This document shows positions 1-7,636 of a stretch of DNA of 36,161 nt, in pieces. Position 1 is the first letter of the stretch. The number at the start of each line of letters is the position of its first letter. The notes beneath the pieces were generated by a model that saw only the letters and a list, made by a program, of their open reading frames with translations, was not told the DNA's origin and made no database searches. The position numbers were made by a program, and so were the translations under genes. This stretch comes from Mycobacterium sp. 852002-51971_SCH5477799-a. GTDB lineage: Bacteria > Actinomycetota > Actinomycetes > Mycobacteriales > Mycobacteriaceae. Location of the stretch: assembly GCF_001667145.1 (NCBI RefSeq), contig NZ_LZIF01000077.1:1-36161 (forward strand), given 5' to 3'.

Positions 1-103
1 GGTCGAGTGGGGCGGAGTAGGCCGAGCCGGCGCCCAGTGTCGCCGCGGAGATACTCAGGCCGGCGGCCAGCGCGGCAGCGCTGACGGCGCGTTTCATAGA
101 CAT
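1..103 (-). CDS. Secreted protein, N-terminal fragment cut by the window edge
   Basis: Reading leftwards from an ATG at 103, about 34 codons remain before the window ends. They encode a typical signal peptide: a basic start (Met-Ser-Met-Lys-Arg) and an Ala/Leu/Gly-rich hydrophobic core ending near Ala-Tyr-Ser-Ala. An AAGAGGAGA ribosome binding site lies seven bases upstream of the ATG, which supports this start over the second Met at codon 3. The gene follows the LpqH-like gene on the same strand after 34 bases, so the two may be cotranscribed. The mature domain is outside the window, so no function can be given. Confidence 0.7.
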   Translation of the reverse strand, partial: MSMKRAVSAAALAAGLSISAATLGAGSAYSAPLD

Positions 104-137
104 TGCTGCGTCTCCTCTTGGGTGTCGGTGGCCTGCA

Positions 138-611
138 CTACGGGCAGGTGAGGTCCAACTCGAACGGCTTGGTCACCTGCTGCGGTTGCTGCGGGTTGCT
201 CATGTCGGTACCGGTGGCGGTCCCCTTGATCGCCCAGTCCTTGCCGTTGACTGCGGCCCCGGCGCTGCCGCTCTGGTTAGGCGCGGCGTCGGAGAACCCC
301 AGCGCGACACCGTTGACGGTGCCCAGCCCGACGGAATGCACCAGTGGCGGATTGCCGTTGCTGACCACGGCACCGAGGCCGGCGGTCGGGTCACCGATGC
401 CGATGGTGATGTTGTCACCCGCGGCCGTGCATGCGACCTGCCCGCTGATGTTTTGGTTCTGTCCGTCGACGGTGAGGACCGGGCCCGCCGCCTTAGATGA
501 TGACGACGGTGAGCCAGACGATCCGGTGCTGGACTTGTTGCTCGAACATCCGGCACTGGCCGCGACCACCAGGGCCACCCCGGCTACGCCTACGACGATC
601 CCACGCTTCAC
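138..611 (-). CDS. LpqH-like (19 kDa antigen family) lipoprotein
   Basis: A 157-residue exported lipoprotein. Residues 1-22 are a lipoprotein signal peptide with a lipobox ending Ser-Ala-Gly-Cys (Cys22). A Ser/Gly-rich linker follows to about residue 42, then the compact LpqH-type domain with the recognisable stretches Val-Asp-Gly-Gln-Asn-Gln, VGLGTVNGVALG and a final Asp-Leu-Thr-Cys-Pro. The two Cys of the mature domain (in QVACTAA and near the C-terminus) match the disulfide pair of the family. Start is GTG at 611 with GAAGGGAAG upstream. Overall similarity to M. tuberculosis LpqH (Rv3763) is clear from memory, but the location differs, so this is a paralogue or relative rather than the lpqH locus itself. 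LpqH proteins are surface lipoproteins known as TLR2 ligands; any such role here is inference. Confidence 0.88.
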   Translation of the reverse strand: MKRGIVVGVAGVALVVAASAGCSSNKSSTGSSGSPSSSSKAAGPVLTVDGQNQNISGQVACTAAGDNITIGIGDPTAGLGAVVSNGNPPLVHSVGLGTVNGVALGFSDAAPNQSGSAGAAVNGKDWAIKGTATGTDMSNPQQPQQVTKPFELDLTCP

Positions 612-799
612 TACTGCTTCCCTTCGTGTCGCTGGTTCCGCTGCTGTCTCTTGACCTAGGCCGCATCAACACCGGAAGGACTACCAAGGGCCCCCACCCC
701 GACGCCTCACGGCCGATCCTCTTGGTACCCGCTACCCCGGACTCGCAAACGCTACGTCACCTGCCGGTGGCCGGCCCGAGCCCTCGCCGTGATCGCCTC
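612..799. other. Intergenic stretch upstream of the LpqH-like gene
   Basis: There is no credible gene between the end of the protease gene and the lipoprotein start. The region must hold the lipoprotein promoter reading leftwards, but I could not pick a convincing -10/-35 pair. No strong hairpin followed by a T-run is visible. Confidence 0.5.
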
Positions 800-1468
800 T
801 CACGGAAGTACACGAAGCCCCCACTTGCCCAGCAGCGGGTTGATGAGCATGAAGTAGGTCGTGTAGTCGTCGCCGTCGGGCGATGACATCAGCAGACCGA
901 CCGCGCTGACGGTGCCGTCGGGGTTCATCACGAAGCCCGGACTGCCGCTGTCGCCGTCCAGGCTGAACACGCTGGCTTCGACGACGTCACCATTGATGCT
1001 TTTGACGACACCGCACGTCTCGCCGGTCACCGCGCCGATCTTGCAGAACGGCATGCCGGCCTGAATCTGCTGGCGGCTCAACACATCCCGAACCTGATAC
1101 CTGCCGCCGACGTCACCCACCGGCATCCCGACACTCGGCTCCAGACGGATGATCGCGGCGTCTCGCTTGTCGCCGTCGTGCTCGCTGGCCGAGATCCTGC
1201 CGAGCGGGGCGTCGTTGCCGTACGTCCATTCGGTGCCGTCGTGCGAGTCGCAGTGCCCGCTCGTCATCAAATAGTAGCTGCCGTCGGAGCCCTGCGCCGC
1301 GAATCCTGCTGTGCACCTGCCGGATTCATGATCCACTCCGATACCCGGCGAGGGCGGCGGCGACGGCAAAGCCGGGGGCGGCACTGCCGCAGCGGTTTTC
1401 GCCGCCGCCGTCGCGACCACCATCACAGCCCATAAGAGCGCCGACCCCCGCAACCACGGTATGGTCAC
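800..1468 (-). CDS. Secreted chymotrypsin-fold (S1) serine protease
   Basis: A 222-residue protein from a GTG start at 1468. I chose this start because AAGGGGGAAAGGGA lies just upstream and because a signal peptide begins here (Leu-Arg-Gly-Ser-Ala-Leu-Leu-Trp-Ala-Val core). A longer open frame reaches back to 1552 but adds residues that look unlike a signal. After a Pro-rich linker the protease domain shows all three S1 triad blocks in order: His in TSGHCDS, Asp in KRDAAIIRL and Ser in DGDSGSPGF. Two Cys (FCKIGAVTGETC) resemble an S1 disulfide. It is likely an exported mycobacterial S1 peptidase; the substrate is unknown. The neighbours (lipoprotein, secreted fragment) suggest a cell-envelope setting. 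The minimal size resembles alpha-lytic or streptogrisin-type domains without a long pro-region. Confidence 0.85.
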   Translation of the reverse strand: MTIPWLRGSALLWAVMVVATAAAKTAAAVPPPALPSPPPSPGIGVDHESGRCTAGFAAQGSDGSYYLMTSGHCDSHDGTEWTYGNDAPLGRISASEHDGDKRDAAIIRLEPSVGMPVGDVGGRYQVRDVLSRQQIQAGMPFCKIGAVTGETCGVVKSINGDVVEASVFSLDGDSGSPGFVMNPDGTVSAVGLLMSSPDGDDYTTYFMLINPLLGKWGLRVLP

Positions 1469-1558
1469 GCCGTCCCTTTCCCCCTTGCGCCCGCCAGATA
1501 GTAGCAGCGCCGACGACTTGAAATGAGGTGGCGGCCAACTCGTTCCGCGCACGCGCGG

Positions 1559-2434
1559 CTACCCGGCATCGACGTGCCGGGCAAGGAAGTCCAGCACAGC
1601 ACCGGCAAAGATGTCGTTTCGGTCGCCGGCCACCATGTGTCCCGCGCCGCGGACATCGGTGAACTCGACCTGCGGGAAGCGCACGAGGAATTCGTCGGCA
1701 CGCTCCTGACTGACCAGGTCGCTCATCTGGCCGCGGACCAACAGAATGGGCACCCCGCCGCGCAGGATCGCGTCGACGGCGGCGTGCATCCGGTCGGGGT
1801 CGGTGACCTCGAACGGTGGGAAAGCCGCAGTGCCGCTGATAAATTGGGGATCCCAATGCCAGTACCAGCGATCGCCGCGGCGACGCAGGTTGGTGGTCAG
1901 GCCCTCCAGATCGGTTGGTCGCGGCCGGTGCGGATTGTATTCGGCGATGGCGTCGGCGACTTCGTCGAGTGAGCTAAAGCCCGACTCCACGCGGTCGGCC
2001 ATGAAGGCATGTATCCGGTTCGCCCCGGACTGGTCCATGTTCGGCACGATGTCCACCAACACGACCGCACTGGCAATACCCGGGGACAGTTCGCCGGCGA
2101 GCAGCATCGACGTGAACCCGCCCAGGGAGGCACCGACGAGCACGGGCCGCGGGGGCAGCGTGCGCAGCACCTCTTGGACGTCGGCGGCGAAACTGACGAC
2201 GCGGTAGTCACCGTTGTCGGACCAGTCCGATTCGCCGTGGCCACGCAAGTCGACGGTGACGGCCTGCCACCCCTGCGCGGCCACAGCGGCGGCCGCCTTG
2301 CCCCAGGACCGCCGGGTCTGTCCGCCGCCGTGCAAGAACACCACCGCGCGCGCCTGCGGATCCCCCAAGCGGTCAGCTACGATCTGCACCCCGCCGGGGC
2401 CCCGGATCGTGAACGGTTCGGCTGCCGTGGGCAT
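1559..2434 (-). CDS. Alpha/beta-hydrolase
   Basis: A 291-residue alpha/beta-hydrolase, probably cytoplasmic since no signal peptide is seen. The oxyanion block FLHGGGQTRRSW lies near residues 33-44. The strand-4 motif VDLRGHGESDW is near 61-71, and the nucleophile elbow Gly-Ala-Ser-Leu-Gly-Gly places Ser103 as nucleophile. The acid is probably Asp in RGQMSDLVS, and the catalytic His lies in GAGHMVAGD. The pattern fits the haloperoxidase/epoxide-hydrolase-like branch, but the Ser nucleophile argues for an esterase-type reaction rather than epoxide hydrolysis, which uses Asp. Translation probably starts at the ATG at 2434 without a leader, because a TAGTAT -10 element sits exactly six bases upstream. 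It is divergent from the amidase gene. The substrate is unknown. Confidence 0.85.
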   Translation of the reverse strand: MPTAAEPFTIRGPGGVQIVADRLGDPQARAVVFLHGGGQTRRSWGKAAAAVAAQGWQAVTVDLRGHGESDWSDNGDYRVVSFAADVQEVLRTLPPRPVLVGASLGGFTSMLLAGELSPGIASAVVLVDIVPNMDQSGANRIHAFMADRVESGFSSLDEVADAIAEYNPHRPRPTDLEGLTTNLRRRGDRWYWHWDPQFISGTAAFPPFEVTDPDRMHAAVDAILRGGVPILLVRGQMSDLVSQERADEFLVRFPQVEFTDVRGAGHMVAGDRNDIFAGAVLDFLARHVDAG

Positions 2435-2440
2435 CAGGTG

Positions 2441-2446
2441 ATACTA
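2441..2446 (-). promoter_or_regulatory. -10 element for leaderless hydrolase mRNA
   Basis: On the minus strand the sequence reads TAGTAT, then CACCTG, then the ATG at 2434. A TANNNT box six bases before the start codon is the typical geometry of mycobacterial leaderless transcripts. No Shine-Dalgarno sequence is present. Confidence 0.6.
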
Positions 2447-2554
2447 AGGCGCGCCCCACGAAAAGCTCGCGTTGGCTTAGCGTCAACCGCATGCAACGGC
2501 CTCGAATGCGATGCCGCCGCTACGCGCAAGCGGACCATAGCGAAGGAGAACCGC

Positions 2555-4047
2555 ATGCATCTTGACGAGTACATGTCGTTGGATGCGACGGCGCTGGCCG
2601 AGCTGGTGTCGCGCAAGCAGGTGACCCCGGCCGAGCTTCTCGCATTGGCGCGGCAGCGAGCGGACGAGGTCAATCCACGCCTGAACGCCATCGTCTGCCG
2701 CCTCGGCGACGCCGCCGACCGGCAAGCCGCCGATCCGAATCTGAGCGGACCGTTCGCCGGTGTGCCGTTTCTGCTCAAAGACCTCGGTCAGGAATACCGC
2801 GGCTTTGCGACCTCGTGCGGGTCCCGCTCGCTGGCCCATGACGTGGCCGACCGGCACGCCCTGGTCACCCAGCGGTTCCTGGACGCGGGCCTGGTGATCT
2901 TCGGGAAGACTAATACCCCGGAGTTCGGGGCCAAGGGCGTGACGGAACCCGACTATTGGGGCCCGGCCCGCAACCCGTGGAACATCGGGCGCACCCCCGG
3001 CGGCTCCTCGGGCGGATCGGGCGCTGCCGTGGCGGCGGGCATTGTGCCTGCCGCCGGCGCCAACGACGGCGGGGGGTCGATCCGCATCCCCGCCGCCTGC
3101 AACGGACTGGTCGGCCTCAAGCCCAGCCGAGGGTTGGCGCCCTATGGCCCGCAGACGGGTGAACAGCTGCTGGGGATGGCGACCCAGGGAGTCGTGTCGC
3201 GCACCGTGGGCGACAGTGCGGCGCTGCTCGACGCGATCGTCGGACCCGACCCGAGCGCCGCATACCGAGTTGCATTGCCCGACAAGCCGTTTGTCGAACA
3301 GATCAGGCACCGCCCGGAGAACCTGAGAGTCGGCTACTCGGCGCGCTCGGCGATCAACGCTCGCCCGGACCGCGAGGCCGTTGCCGCGGTCGAAGAAGCC
3401 GCGGCGCTCCTTGACGAGCTGGGTCATCAGGTCGAGGAGGTCGCGCCGCCGTACGACGACGCCGCGCTGGGGCGTGACTTCCTGACCATCTGGTTCGGCC
3501 AGCTACATCAGCAAGTTGCCGACATCAAACGGCGGACCGGTGCCCGCGACAGCGACTTCGAGGCCGACACCTTGGCCATCGCCGAACTGGGCCGGTCCGG
3601 CGGTGTGCTGCCCGTCCTGTCCGCTCTGGAAAACCGCAACGACTACATCCAGTCCCTGGCCGCGTTCCACGCCAGCTACGACCTTTTTTTGACGCCGACC
3701 CTGGCCACGCCACCCATTGCGGTCGGTGCGACGACGACGTCGGCCCCGTTGCAGCGGATGGCCCGCCTGGTCAGCCGGGCGCGGGCCGGAAAGCTGATGG
3801 GGCTCAGCGGGATCCTCGATGACCTGATCCAGGGAGCCTGGGCTGGGTGCCCTACACCCAGCTCGCAAACCTCACCGGCCGCCCGGCGATCAGTGTGCCG
3901 CTGCATTGGACGGATGGCGGGTTGCCGCTGGGTGTGCAGTTCATCGGAAAACTGGGCGCGGACGGCGATTTGCTGCAGCTCGCCGCGCAACTCGAAGAGG
4001 CGCGCCCCTGGGCGCAGCGGCATCCGGCGCCCGCTGCGCCGAATTAA
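2555..4047 (+). pseudogene. Amidase-signature hydrolase, interrupted by a one-base frameshift
   Basis: From the ATG at 2555 (GAAGGAGAA just upstream) the frame encodes an amidase-signature enzyme. The Ser-cisSer-Lys triad is visible as Lys75 (LLKDLG), Ser151 in PGGSSGGSG and Ser175 in [10 protein letters not shown]; the 24-residue spacing of the two Ser is as in the family. At about 3832-3835 (CAGGGAGCC) homology moves to the -1 frame. The zero frame turns into Cys/Arg-rich nonsense and runs to 4165, whereas the -1 frame continues with GSLGWVPYTQ, then LANLTGRPAISVP and GLPLGVQFIGK, ending at TAA 4045-4047. The span is 1493 bases, one short of 498 codons, so a single G is missing from what was probably GGGG. 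This could be a genuine recent pseudogene, a sequencing error or, less likely, programmed frameshifting. The C-terminal ~70 residues help form the substrate pocket, so the zero-frame product is probably inactive. Confidence 0.85.
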
Positions 4048-4063
4048 CCTGTCGTCGAACCGA

Positions 4064-4243
4064 TTACGCGGCAGGTCCGTCGGTGTCTTCGGTACCGCGC
4101 CGGCCCCGCCACAGGCTGGCGAAGCGCCGGGCGATGTCGCCGAGGCGACCGCCCCCGTGCTGTGAAGCCTTGATGCGGCCGAGGGTTTCTCGTCCCTCGT
4201 TCGCGTAGTCCTTGACGGATTCGTCGCCTTCCTCAGCGCGCAT
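4064..4243 (-). CDS. Small hypothetical protein, 59 aa
   Basis: A 59-residue frame starts at the ATG at 4243, begins Met-Arg-Ala-Glu-Glu-Gly-Asp-Glu and ends at TAA (4064-4066). It is very charged: an acidic N-terminus, then a basic stretch with a possible amphipathic helix (LGDIARRFASLWRGRRG), and an acidic tail. There is no signal peptide or membrane segment. Its start lies inside the end of the Pro-rich gene (11-base overlap), which suggests translational coupling. It converges on the amidase gene with a 16-base gap. I do not recognise the family. It is supported mainly by the tight overlap and sensible composition. Confidence 0.5.
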   Translation of the reverse strand: MRAEEGDESVKDYANEGRETLGRIKASQHGGGRLGDIARRFASLWRGRRGTEDTDGPAA

Positions 4244-4454
4244 GTCTGCTCTCCAATCGTGTTCGCTGGTCCGGCGTCTGGCGCACGGGTGGTTCCGACG
4301 GCGTCAAGCGCTCGGGCGGTTCTGCCGGCGTCAGCCGTTCGGGCGCTTCCGTCGGCGTGAGCCGCTCCGGTGTCTCGCTGGGACTGCCCGGCTGCACCGG
4401 CTCCGAATTTTCCGGCCGCCCCGGCGGAAACGGCCTGAGTCGTGTGTCGATCAT
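4233..4454 (-). CDS. Small Pro-rich protein with four 9-residue repeats
   Basis: A 73-residue frame from the ATG at 4454. GAAGGA lies about six bases upstream, which decides this start over the longer frame from 4568. Residues 29-64 are a tandem repeat of nine residues: PERLTPTEA, PERLTPAEP, PERLTPSEP and a decayed PVRQTPDQR (DNA 4263-4370). The rest is Pro/Arg/Ser-rich with no hydrophobic segment, so the protein is probably disordered. The stop overlaps the start of the next small gene by 11 bases. The function is unknown. The repeat could expand or contract by 27-base steps, and Thr-Pro dipeptides are plausible phosphorylation sites for Ser/Thr kinases; both statements are inference. Confidence 0.55.
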   Translation of the reverse strand: MIDTRLRPFPPGRPENSEPVQPGSPSETPERLTPTEAPERLTPAEPPERLTPSEPPVRQTPDQRTRLESRHAR

Positions 4455-4581
4455 GCTCAGTCCTTCGCTCGGCTCATGGCCGCTTACCCGCCGTACCCGG
4501 GCGCCCAAACGCCGGAGGCGATACCCGATTGGCGGCGACGACGAACCTTGGCCGCGCGCTGAAACCACTGGATCAGCCGCT

Positions 4582-4587
4582 TACACT
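4582..4587 (+). promoter_or_regulatory. -10 element for leaderless mRNA of the small membrane protein
   Basis: TACACT is followed by six bases (CCAACC) and the GTG at 4594. This is the leaderless geometry common in mycobacteria. No ribosome binding site precedes the GTG, which fits. Confidence 0.5.
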
Positions 4588-4593
4588 CCAACC

Positions 4594-4866
4594 GTGGTCA
4601 ATCCGGTGCAGCCAAAATCGGCAGTCGGCAGGGTCCCGCTGATCGTCGGCGTCGCGGTCGTCATGCTGATTGCCGTCTTCGCCGTGCCCATCAAGCAACG
4701 CTGCGGTGCGCCGGGCTTTTCGTGTGCGTCGACGCAGGATAACGACGGCAACATCCGCTACTACTACGAGATCGAACCCGTCGGCGTCTACCTCGCTGAG
4801 ATCGTCACCGGCACCAACATCACGCTGTTTTACAGCTCGGGTGAGGACGTGGTGAAAGCCCGATAG
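4594..4866 (+). CDS. Small single-pass membrane protein, 90 aa
   Basis: From the GTG at 4594 a 90-residue protein has a short polar N-terminus, one hydrophobic helix at about residues 14-31 (PLIVGVAVVMLIAVFAVP) and an outer domain with two Cys (QRCGAPGFSCAS) followed by Tyr-rich strands (IRYYYEIEPVGVY). The Cys pair may form an extracytoplasmic disulfide. The frame is open further upstream to 4357, but that part overlaps the opposite-strand repeat gene and is not convincing. The start is chosen by the leaderless -10 box; a second GTG three codons later is possible. It lies upstream of cpsA on the same strand. Function unknown. Confidence 0.65.
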   Translation: MVNPVQPKSAVGRVPLIVGVAVVMLIAVFAVPIKQRCGAPGFSCASTQDNDGNIRYYYEIEPVGVYLAEIVTGTNITLFYSSGEDVVKAR

Positions 4867-5138
4867 CCGGCGGGGGCGGTTTGCTGGCCGCGGTGAGGCG
4901 GTGGGGACCGACGGGCCGTCTCCGCTCGGTAACGAGTTCGGCTCGATCCGGGCGGCGCTGTGACCGGCCCGAGACCTACCGGAGACCACCGCGGCCGGGT
5001 CCGAGCAGAACCTGCTGGTAGAGCCGGCGCGATGAGCGCAAATCGCCCCTGGTCGGCCCGACAAACGCGCCGGTGGGGAGCCTGTGACGGGTGCTCTCGA
5101 TTGGAGGGTTCACAGCAAGCTAACGCATACTTGTCACC
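4867..5138. other. Intergenic region upstream of cpsA
   Basis: About 270 bases without a convincing gene. A short inverted repeat, GACGG-G-CCGTC, lies at 4910-4920, 43 bases after the membrane-protein stop. It has no following T-run, so it is at best a weak terminator. The right end carries the promoter-like CATACT that precedes the leader ORF of cpsA. Nothing else stands out. Confidence 0.5.
5126..5131 (+). promoter_or_regulatory. Probable -10 element for the cpsA leader ORF
   Basis: CATACT is followed by seven bases and then the ATG at 5139. The spacing fits a leaderless transcript starting at or next to that ATG, although the first base departs from the TANNNT consensus. No clear -35 was found. 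Confidence 0.4.
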
Positions 5139-5213
5139 ATGCTTGAAGCGACATCACCGCAAAGCACCGTTGCGGTGCCTGGTGATGCGCTGGGCGTGGG
5201 CAGAGGTTTGTGA
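5139..5213 (+). CDS. Probable 24-codon leader ORF coupled to cpsA
   Basis: The ATG at 5139 opens 24 codons (MLEATSPQSTVAVPG, then DALGVGRGL) and ends at TGA 5211-5213. The last base of that stop is the first base of the cpsA ATG, giving a TGATG junction. Such one-base overlaps usually mean translational coupling. A -10-like CATACT stands seven bases before the ATG. The peptide has no signal or membrane segment. The ORF is short and could be chance, but the exact junction and promoter spacing argue for translation. Confidence 0.45.
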   Translation: MLEATSPQSTVAVPGDALGVGRGL

Positions 5214-6775
5214 TGGCCCGCTCGGGCGGCGCCCATCGCCGTCATCGAGCCGTCCGTCAACCCTCCCGTTTCCGCAAGGGGCTGACGCGCACCCTGGGCG
5301 CGCTCGTCTCCGTGGCGGCCGTGGGGCTCACCGGGGCGGGGTACTACGTGGCGCACGGTGCGCTGGGCGGCATCACCGTGTCGAACGCCCTGCTGCCCGA
5401 CGATCCGCGGTCCAGCGGCGACAACATGAACATCCTGCTGATCGGGCTGGATTCGCGCAAAGATCAGGACGGCAACGACCTGCCCAACTCGATCCTGAAG
5501 CATCTGCACGCCGGCGATTCCGACGACGGTGGCTACAACACCAACACGATGATCTTGGTGCACGTCAGCGCCGACAACAAGGTCGTCGCCTTCTCGATCC
5601 CCCGCGACGACTGGGTGCCTTTCACCGGGGTCCCCGGGTACAACCACATCAAGATCAAAGAGGCGTACGGGCTGACCAAACAGTACGTCGCCCAAAAGCT
5701 GGCCAACCAGGGCAACCTCACTCAGAAGGAACTCGAGACCAAGGGCCGCGAGGCCGGCCGGGCGGCGACGCTGCGCGCGGTGCGAAACCTGACCGGCGTG
5801 CCCATCGACTATTTCGCCGAGGTCAATCTGGCCGGGTTCTTCGATCTGGCACAGACGCTCGGCGGCGTCGACGTCTGCCTGAATCACCCCGTCTACGACG
5901 AGTATTCGGGCGCCGACTTCCCGGCCGGGCGGCAGCGGCTGGACGCGTCCGAGGCGCTGTCGTTCGTCAGGCAGAGGCACGGCCTGGACAACGGTGACCT
6001 GGACCGCACCCATCGGCAACAGGCGTTCATCTCGTCGGTCATGCAGGAGTTGCAGGCCGCGGGCACCTTCACCAACATCGACAAGCTGAAGAACCTGATG
6101 GCGGTGGCGCGCAAGGACGTGGTGCTCTCGGCGGGCTGGAACGACGACATGATCCAACGGCTCGGCGGGCTGGCCGGCGGCAACATCGAGTTCCGGACGC
6201 TGCCGGTGGTGCGTTACGACAACATCGACGGCCAGGACGTCAACATCGTCGACCCGGCGGCGATCAAGTCCGAGGTGGCCGCGGCGATCGGCGCCGACAC
6301 ATCGACGACGGCGCCGACCGCCACCGCCGTGAAACCCGATCCGTCCACCGTCGTCGACGTGGTCAACTCCGGCGGCACGAGTGGTCTGGCCACCCAGGTG
6401 TCGCGCGCGCTGAAGAAGAAGGGCTTCACGCCGGGCCAGGTGCGCGACCGCGAATCGGACGATCCGACCACCACCACGGTGCAGTACGGCGCCGGTGCGC
6501 AGACCGATGCGCTCAACCTGGCCAGCCTGCTCGGCGTGGACGCTCCCAAGCAGCCGAGCGCCGGCGTCGCGGCCGGACACATCCGGCTGACCGTGGACAC
6601 CAGTTTCTCGATGCCCACATCGGACGAGACGCAAATGGACGACACGACGAGCACCAGCTCCAGCACGACGTCGACCAAGGCCAAGAGTTACTACTACAAC
6701 GGGACGACCACGACCTATCCGACGCCCGATCAGGGAAAGCCGATCGACGGCGGCGGCGTCCCCTGCGTCAACTGA
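5213..6775 (+). CDS. cpsA: LytR-CpsA-Psr family protein CpsA
   Basis: A 520-residue envelope protein matching M. tuberculosis CpsA (Rv3484) in length, domain order and neighbourhood. Residues 1-25 are basic and cytoplasmic, and about 26-48 form the membrane anchor. The LCP domain begins at NILLIGLDSR (about 73-82) and contains the IPRDDW block (Arg131, Asp132) and the DRTHRQQAFI block; these Arg/Asp residues bind pyrophosphate and Mg in the family. A LytR_C domain follows (VVDVVNSGGTSGLA region), then a Ser/Thr-rich tail. LCP proteins transfer undecaprenyl-linked glycans to peptidoglycan, so a role in arabinogalactan attachment is expected; M. tuberculosis CpsA has also been linked to evasion of LC3-associated phagocytosis. 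The start is the ATG in the TGATG junction; a GTG one codon earlier (5210) is also open. Confidence 0.93.
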   Translation: MARSGGAHRRHRAVRQPSRFRKGLTRTLGALVSVAAVGLTGAGYYVAHGALGGITVSNALLPDDPRSSGDNMNILLIGLDSRKDQDGNDLPNSILKHLHAGDSDDGGYNTNTMILVHVSADNKVVAFSIPRDDWVPFTGVPGYNHIKIKEAYGLTKQYVAQKLANQGNLTQKELETKGREAGRAATLRAVRNLTGVPIDYFAEVNLAGFFDLAQTLGGVDVCLNHPVYDEYSGADFPAGRQRLDASEALSFVRQRHGLDNGDLDRTHRQQAFISSVMQELQAAGTFTNIDKLKNLMAVARKDVVLSAGWNDDMIQRLGGLAGGNIEFRTLPVVRYDNIDGQDVNIVDPAAIKSEVAAAIGADTSTTAPTATAVKPDPSTVVDVVNSGGTSGLATQVSRALKKKGFTPGQVRDRESDDPTTTTVQYGAGAQTDALNLASLLGVDAPKQPSAGVAAGHIRLTVDTSFSMPTSDETQMDDTTSTSSSTTSTKAKSYYYNGTTTTYPTPDQGKPIDGGGVPCVN

Positions 6776-6830
6776 CTAGGCGTGCGGCGATCGCAAGCGC
6801 GGCGAAGCCGGGCGCTGGGGCTCGCCGCCA

Positions 6831-7622
6831 TCAGGCATGGGTGCCGCCGTCGATGCGGATCTCGGTACCGGTGATCCACGCGCCGTCGTCGGACACCAGC
6901 ATGGCGATGACGCCGGCGATCGCCCCTGGCTCGGCCATGCCGGCGCCGCTGGATTCGACCGTCGTCGGCAGGATCGGCATGAGCCGACCGAACAGCGACC
7001 AATCGGCGTCCTTCGGGATGTATCCGCCGGTCGCGTCGGTGATGCCCGATTTGATGCTGCCCGGCGCCACGCACGCCGCGCGCAGCCCGTCCTTGGCGTA
7101 TTCCAGCGCCAGCGAGTGGGTGAAGGCCTGGATGCCGCCCTTGCTCGCGGCGTAGGCGGCCATGTAGGGGTGGGCGAACGAGGCCGAGGTGGAGCTGAAG
7201 TTCACGATCGCGCTGCGCGGATTCGCCAGCAGCGACGGTAGCGCTTCCCGGACCACCAGGAAGGTTCCGGTCAGGTTGACGCCGACGATCTGGTTCCAGA
7301 GGTCCAGGCTGGTCTCGTGGGTGTGCGCCGCCCGCAGAATGCCGGCGGCGTTCACCAGCGAGTCGAGCCCGCCCAATTGCTCGACGGCCAGGCCTACCCC
7401 GTCGGTCACCGAATCCTCGTCGCCGACATCCATCGGCATGGTGGTGAGCCGGTCGGCGGTGCCGGCCTCTTCGGCCCGCGCCCGGGTGTTGTCCAAGCCG
7501 TCGGCTGCGACATCGGAGGCCGCGACGGCGGCGCCCTCGTCCAGCAAGCGCAGCGCGGTGGCCTGGCCGATGCCCGACGCGGCGCCCGTCACCAGGATCC
7601 TTTTGCCCTCAAGCCTTTTCAT
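6831..7622 (-). CDS. Short-chain dehydrogenase/reductase (SDR), second gene of a pair
   Basis: A 263-residue classical SDR from the ATG at 7622, supported by GGGAGAA upstream. It shows the cofactor loop TGAASGIG near residues 12-19, an acidic residue after strand 2 (ASDVAADG, favouring NAD), the NAAG motif, the catalytic Ser in NFSSTSASF and the Tyr-x-x-x-Lys pair in YAASKGG. The C-terminal ITGTEIRIDGG is typical. It starts 14 bases after the stop of the other SDR, so the two probably form one operon headed by the KstR-like site at 8491. It converges on cpsA, the position where M. tuberculosis has the SDR gene Rv3485c; orthology is plausible but not proven. A substrate related to steroid or acyl-CoA oxidation is inferred only from the operator. 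Confidence 0.87.
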   Translation of the reverse strand: MKRLEGKRILVTGAASGIGQATALRLLDEGAAVAASDVAADGLDNTRARAEEAGTADRLTTMPMDVGDEDSVTDGVGLAVEQLGGLDSLVNAAGILRAAHTHETSLDLWNQIVGVNLTGTFLVVREALPSLLANPRSAIVNFSSTSASFAHPYMAAYAASKGGIQAFTHSLALEYAKDGLRAACVAPGSIKSGITDATGGYIPKDADWSLFGRLMPILPTTVESSGAGMAEPGAIAGVIAMLVSDDGAWITGTEIRIDGGTHA

Positions 7623-7636
7623 GCGATTCTCCCGGC

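Noticed and set aside
2009..2554. N-terminal extension of the amidase back into the hydrolase gene
   Set aside because: It overlaps the alpha/beta-hydrolase on the other strand. The ATG at 2555 has a strong ribosome site and gives the family N-terminus.
4910..4920. GACGG-G-CCGTC as a rho-independent terminator
   Set aside because: The stem is only five pairs and no T-run follows.
4960..5997. Plus-strand frame of 345 codons overlapping the cpsA start
   Set aside because: It is highly Arg-rich and in a different frame from the conserved LCP domain, so it is a shadow.
5120..6634. A 504-codon open frame opposite cpsA
   Set aside because: It is antisense to a clear LCP gene, has His/Arg/Val-rich composition with no motifs, and comes from third-position GC bias.
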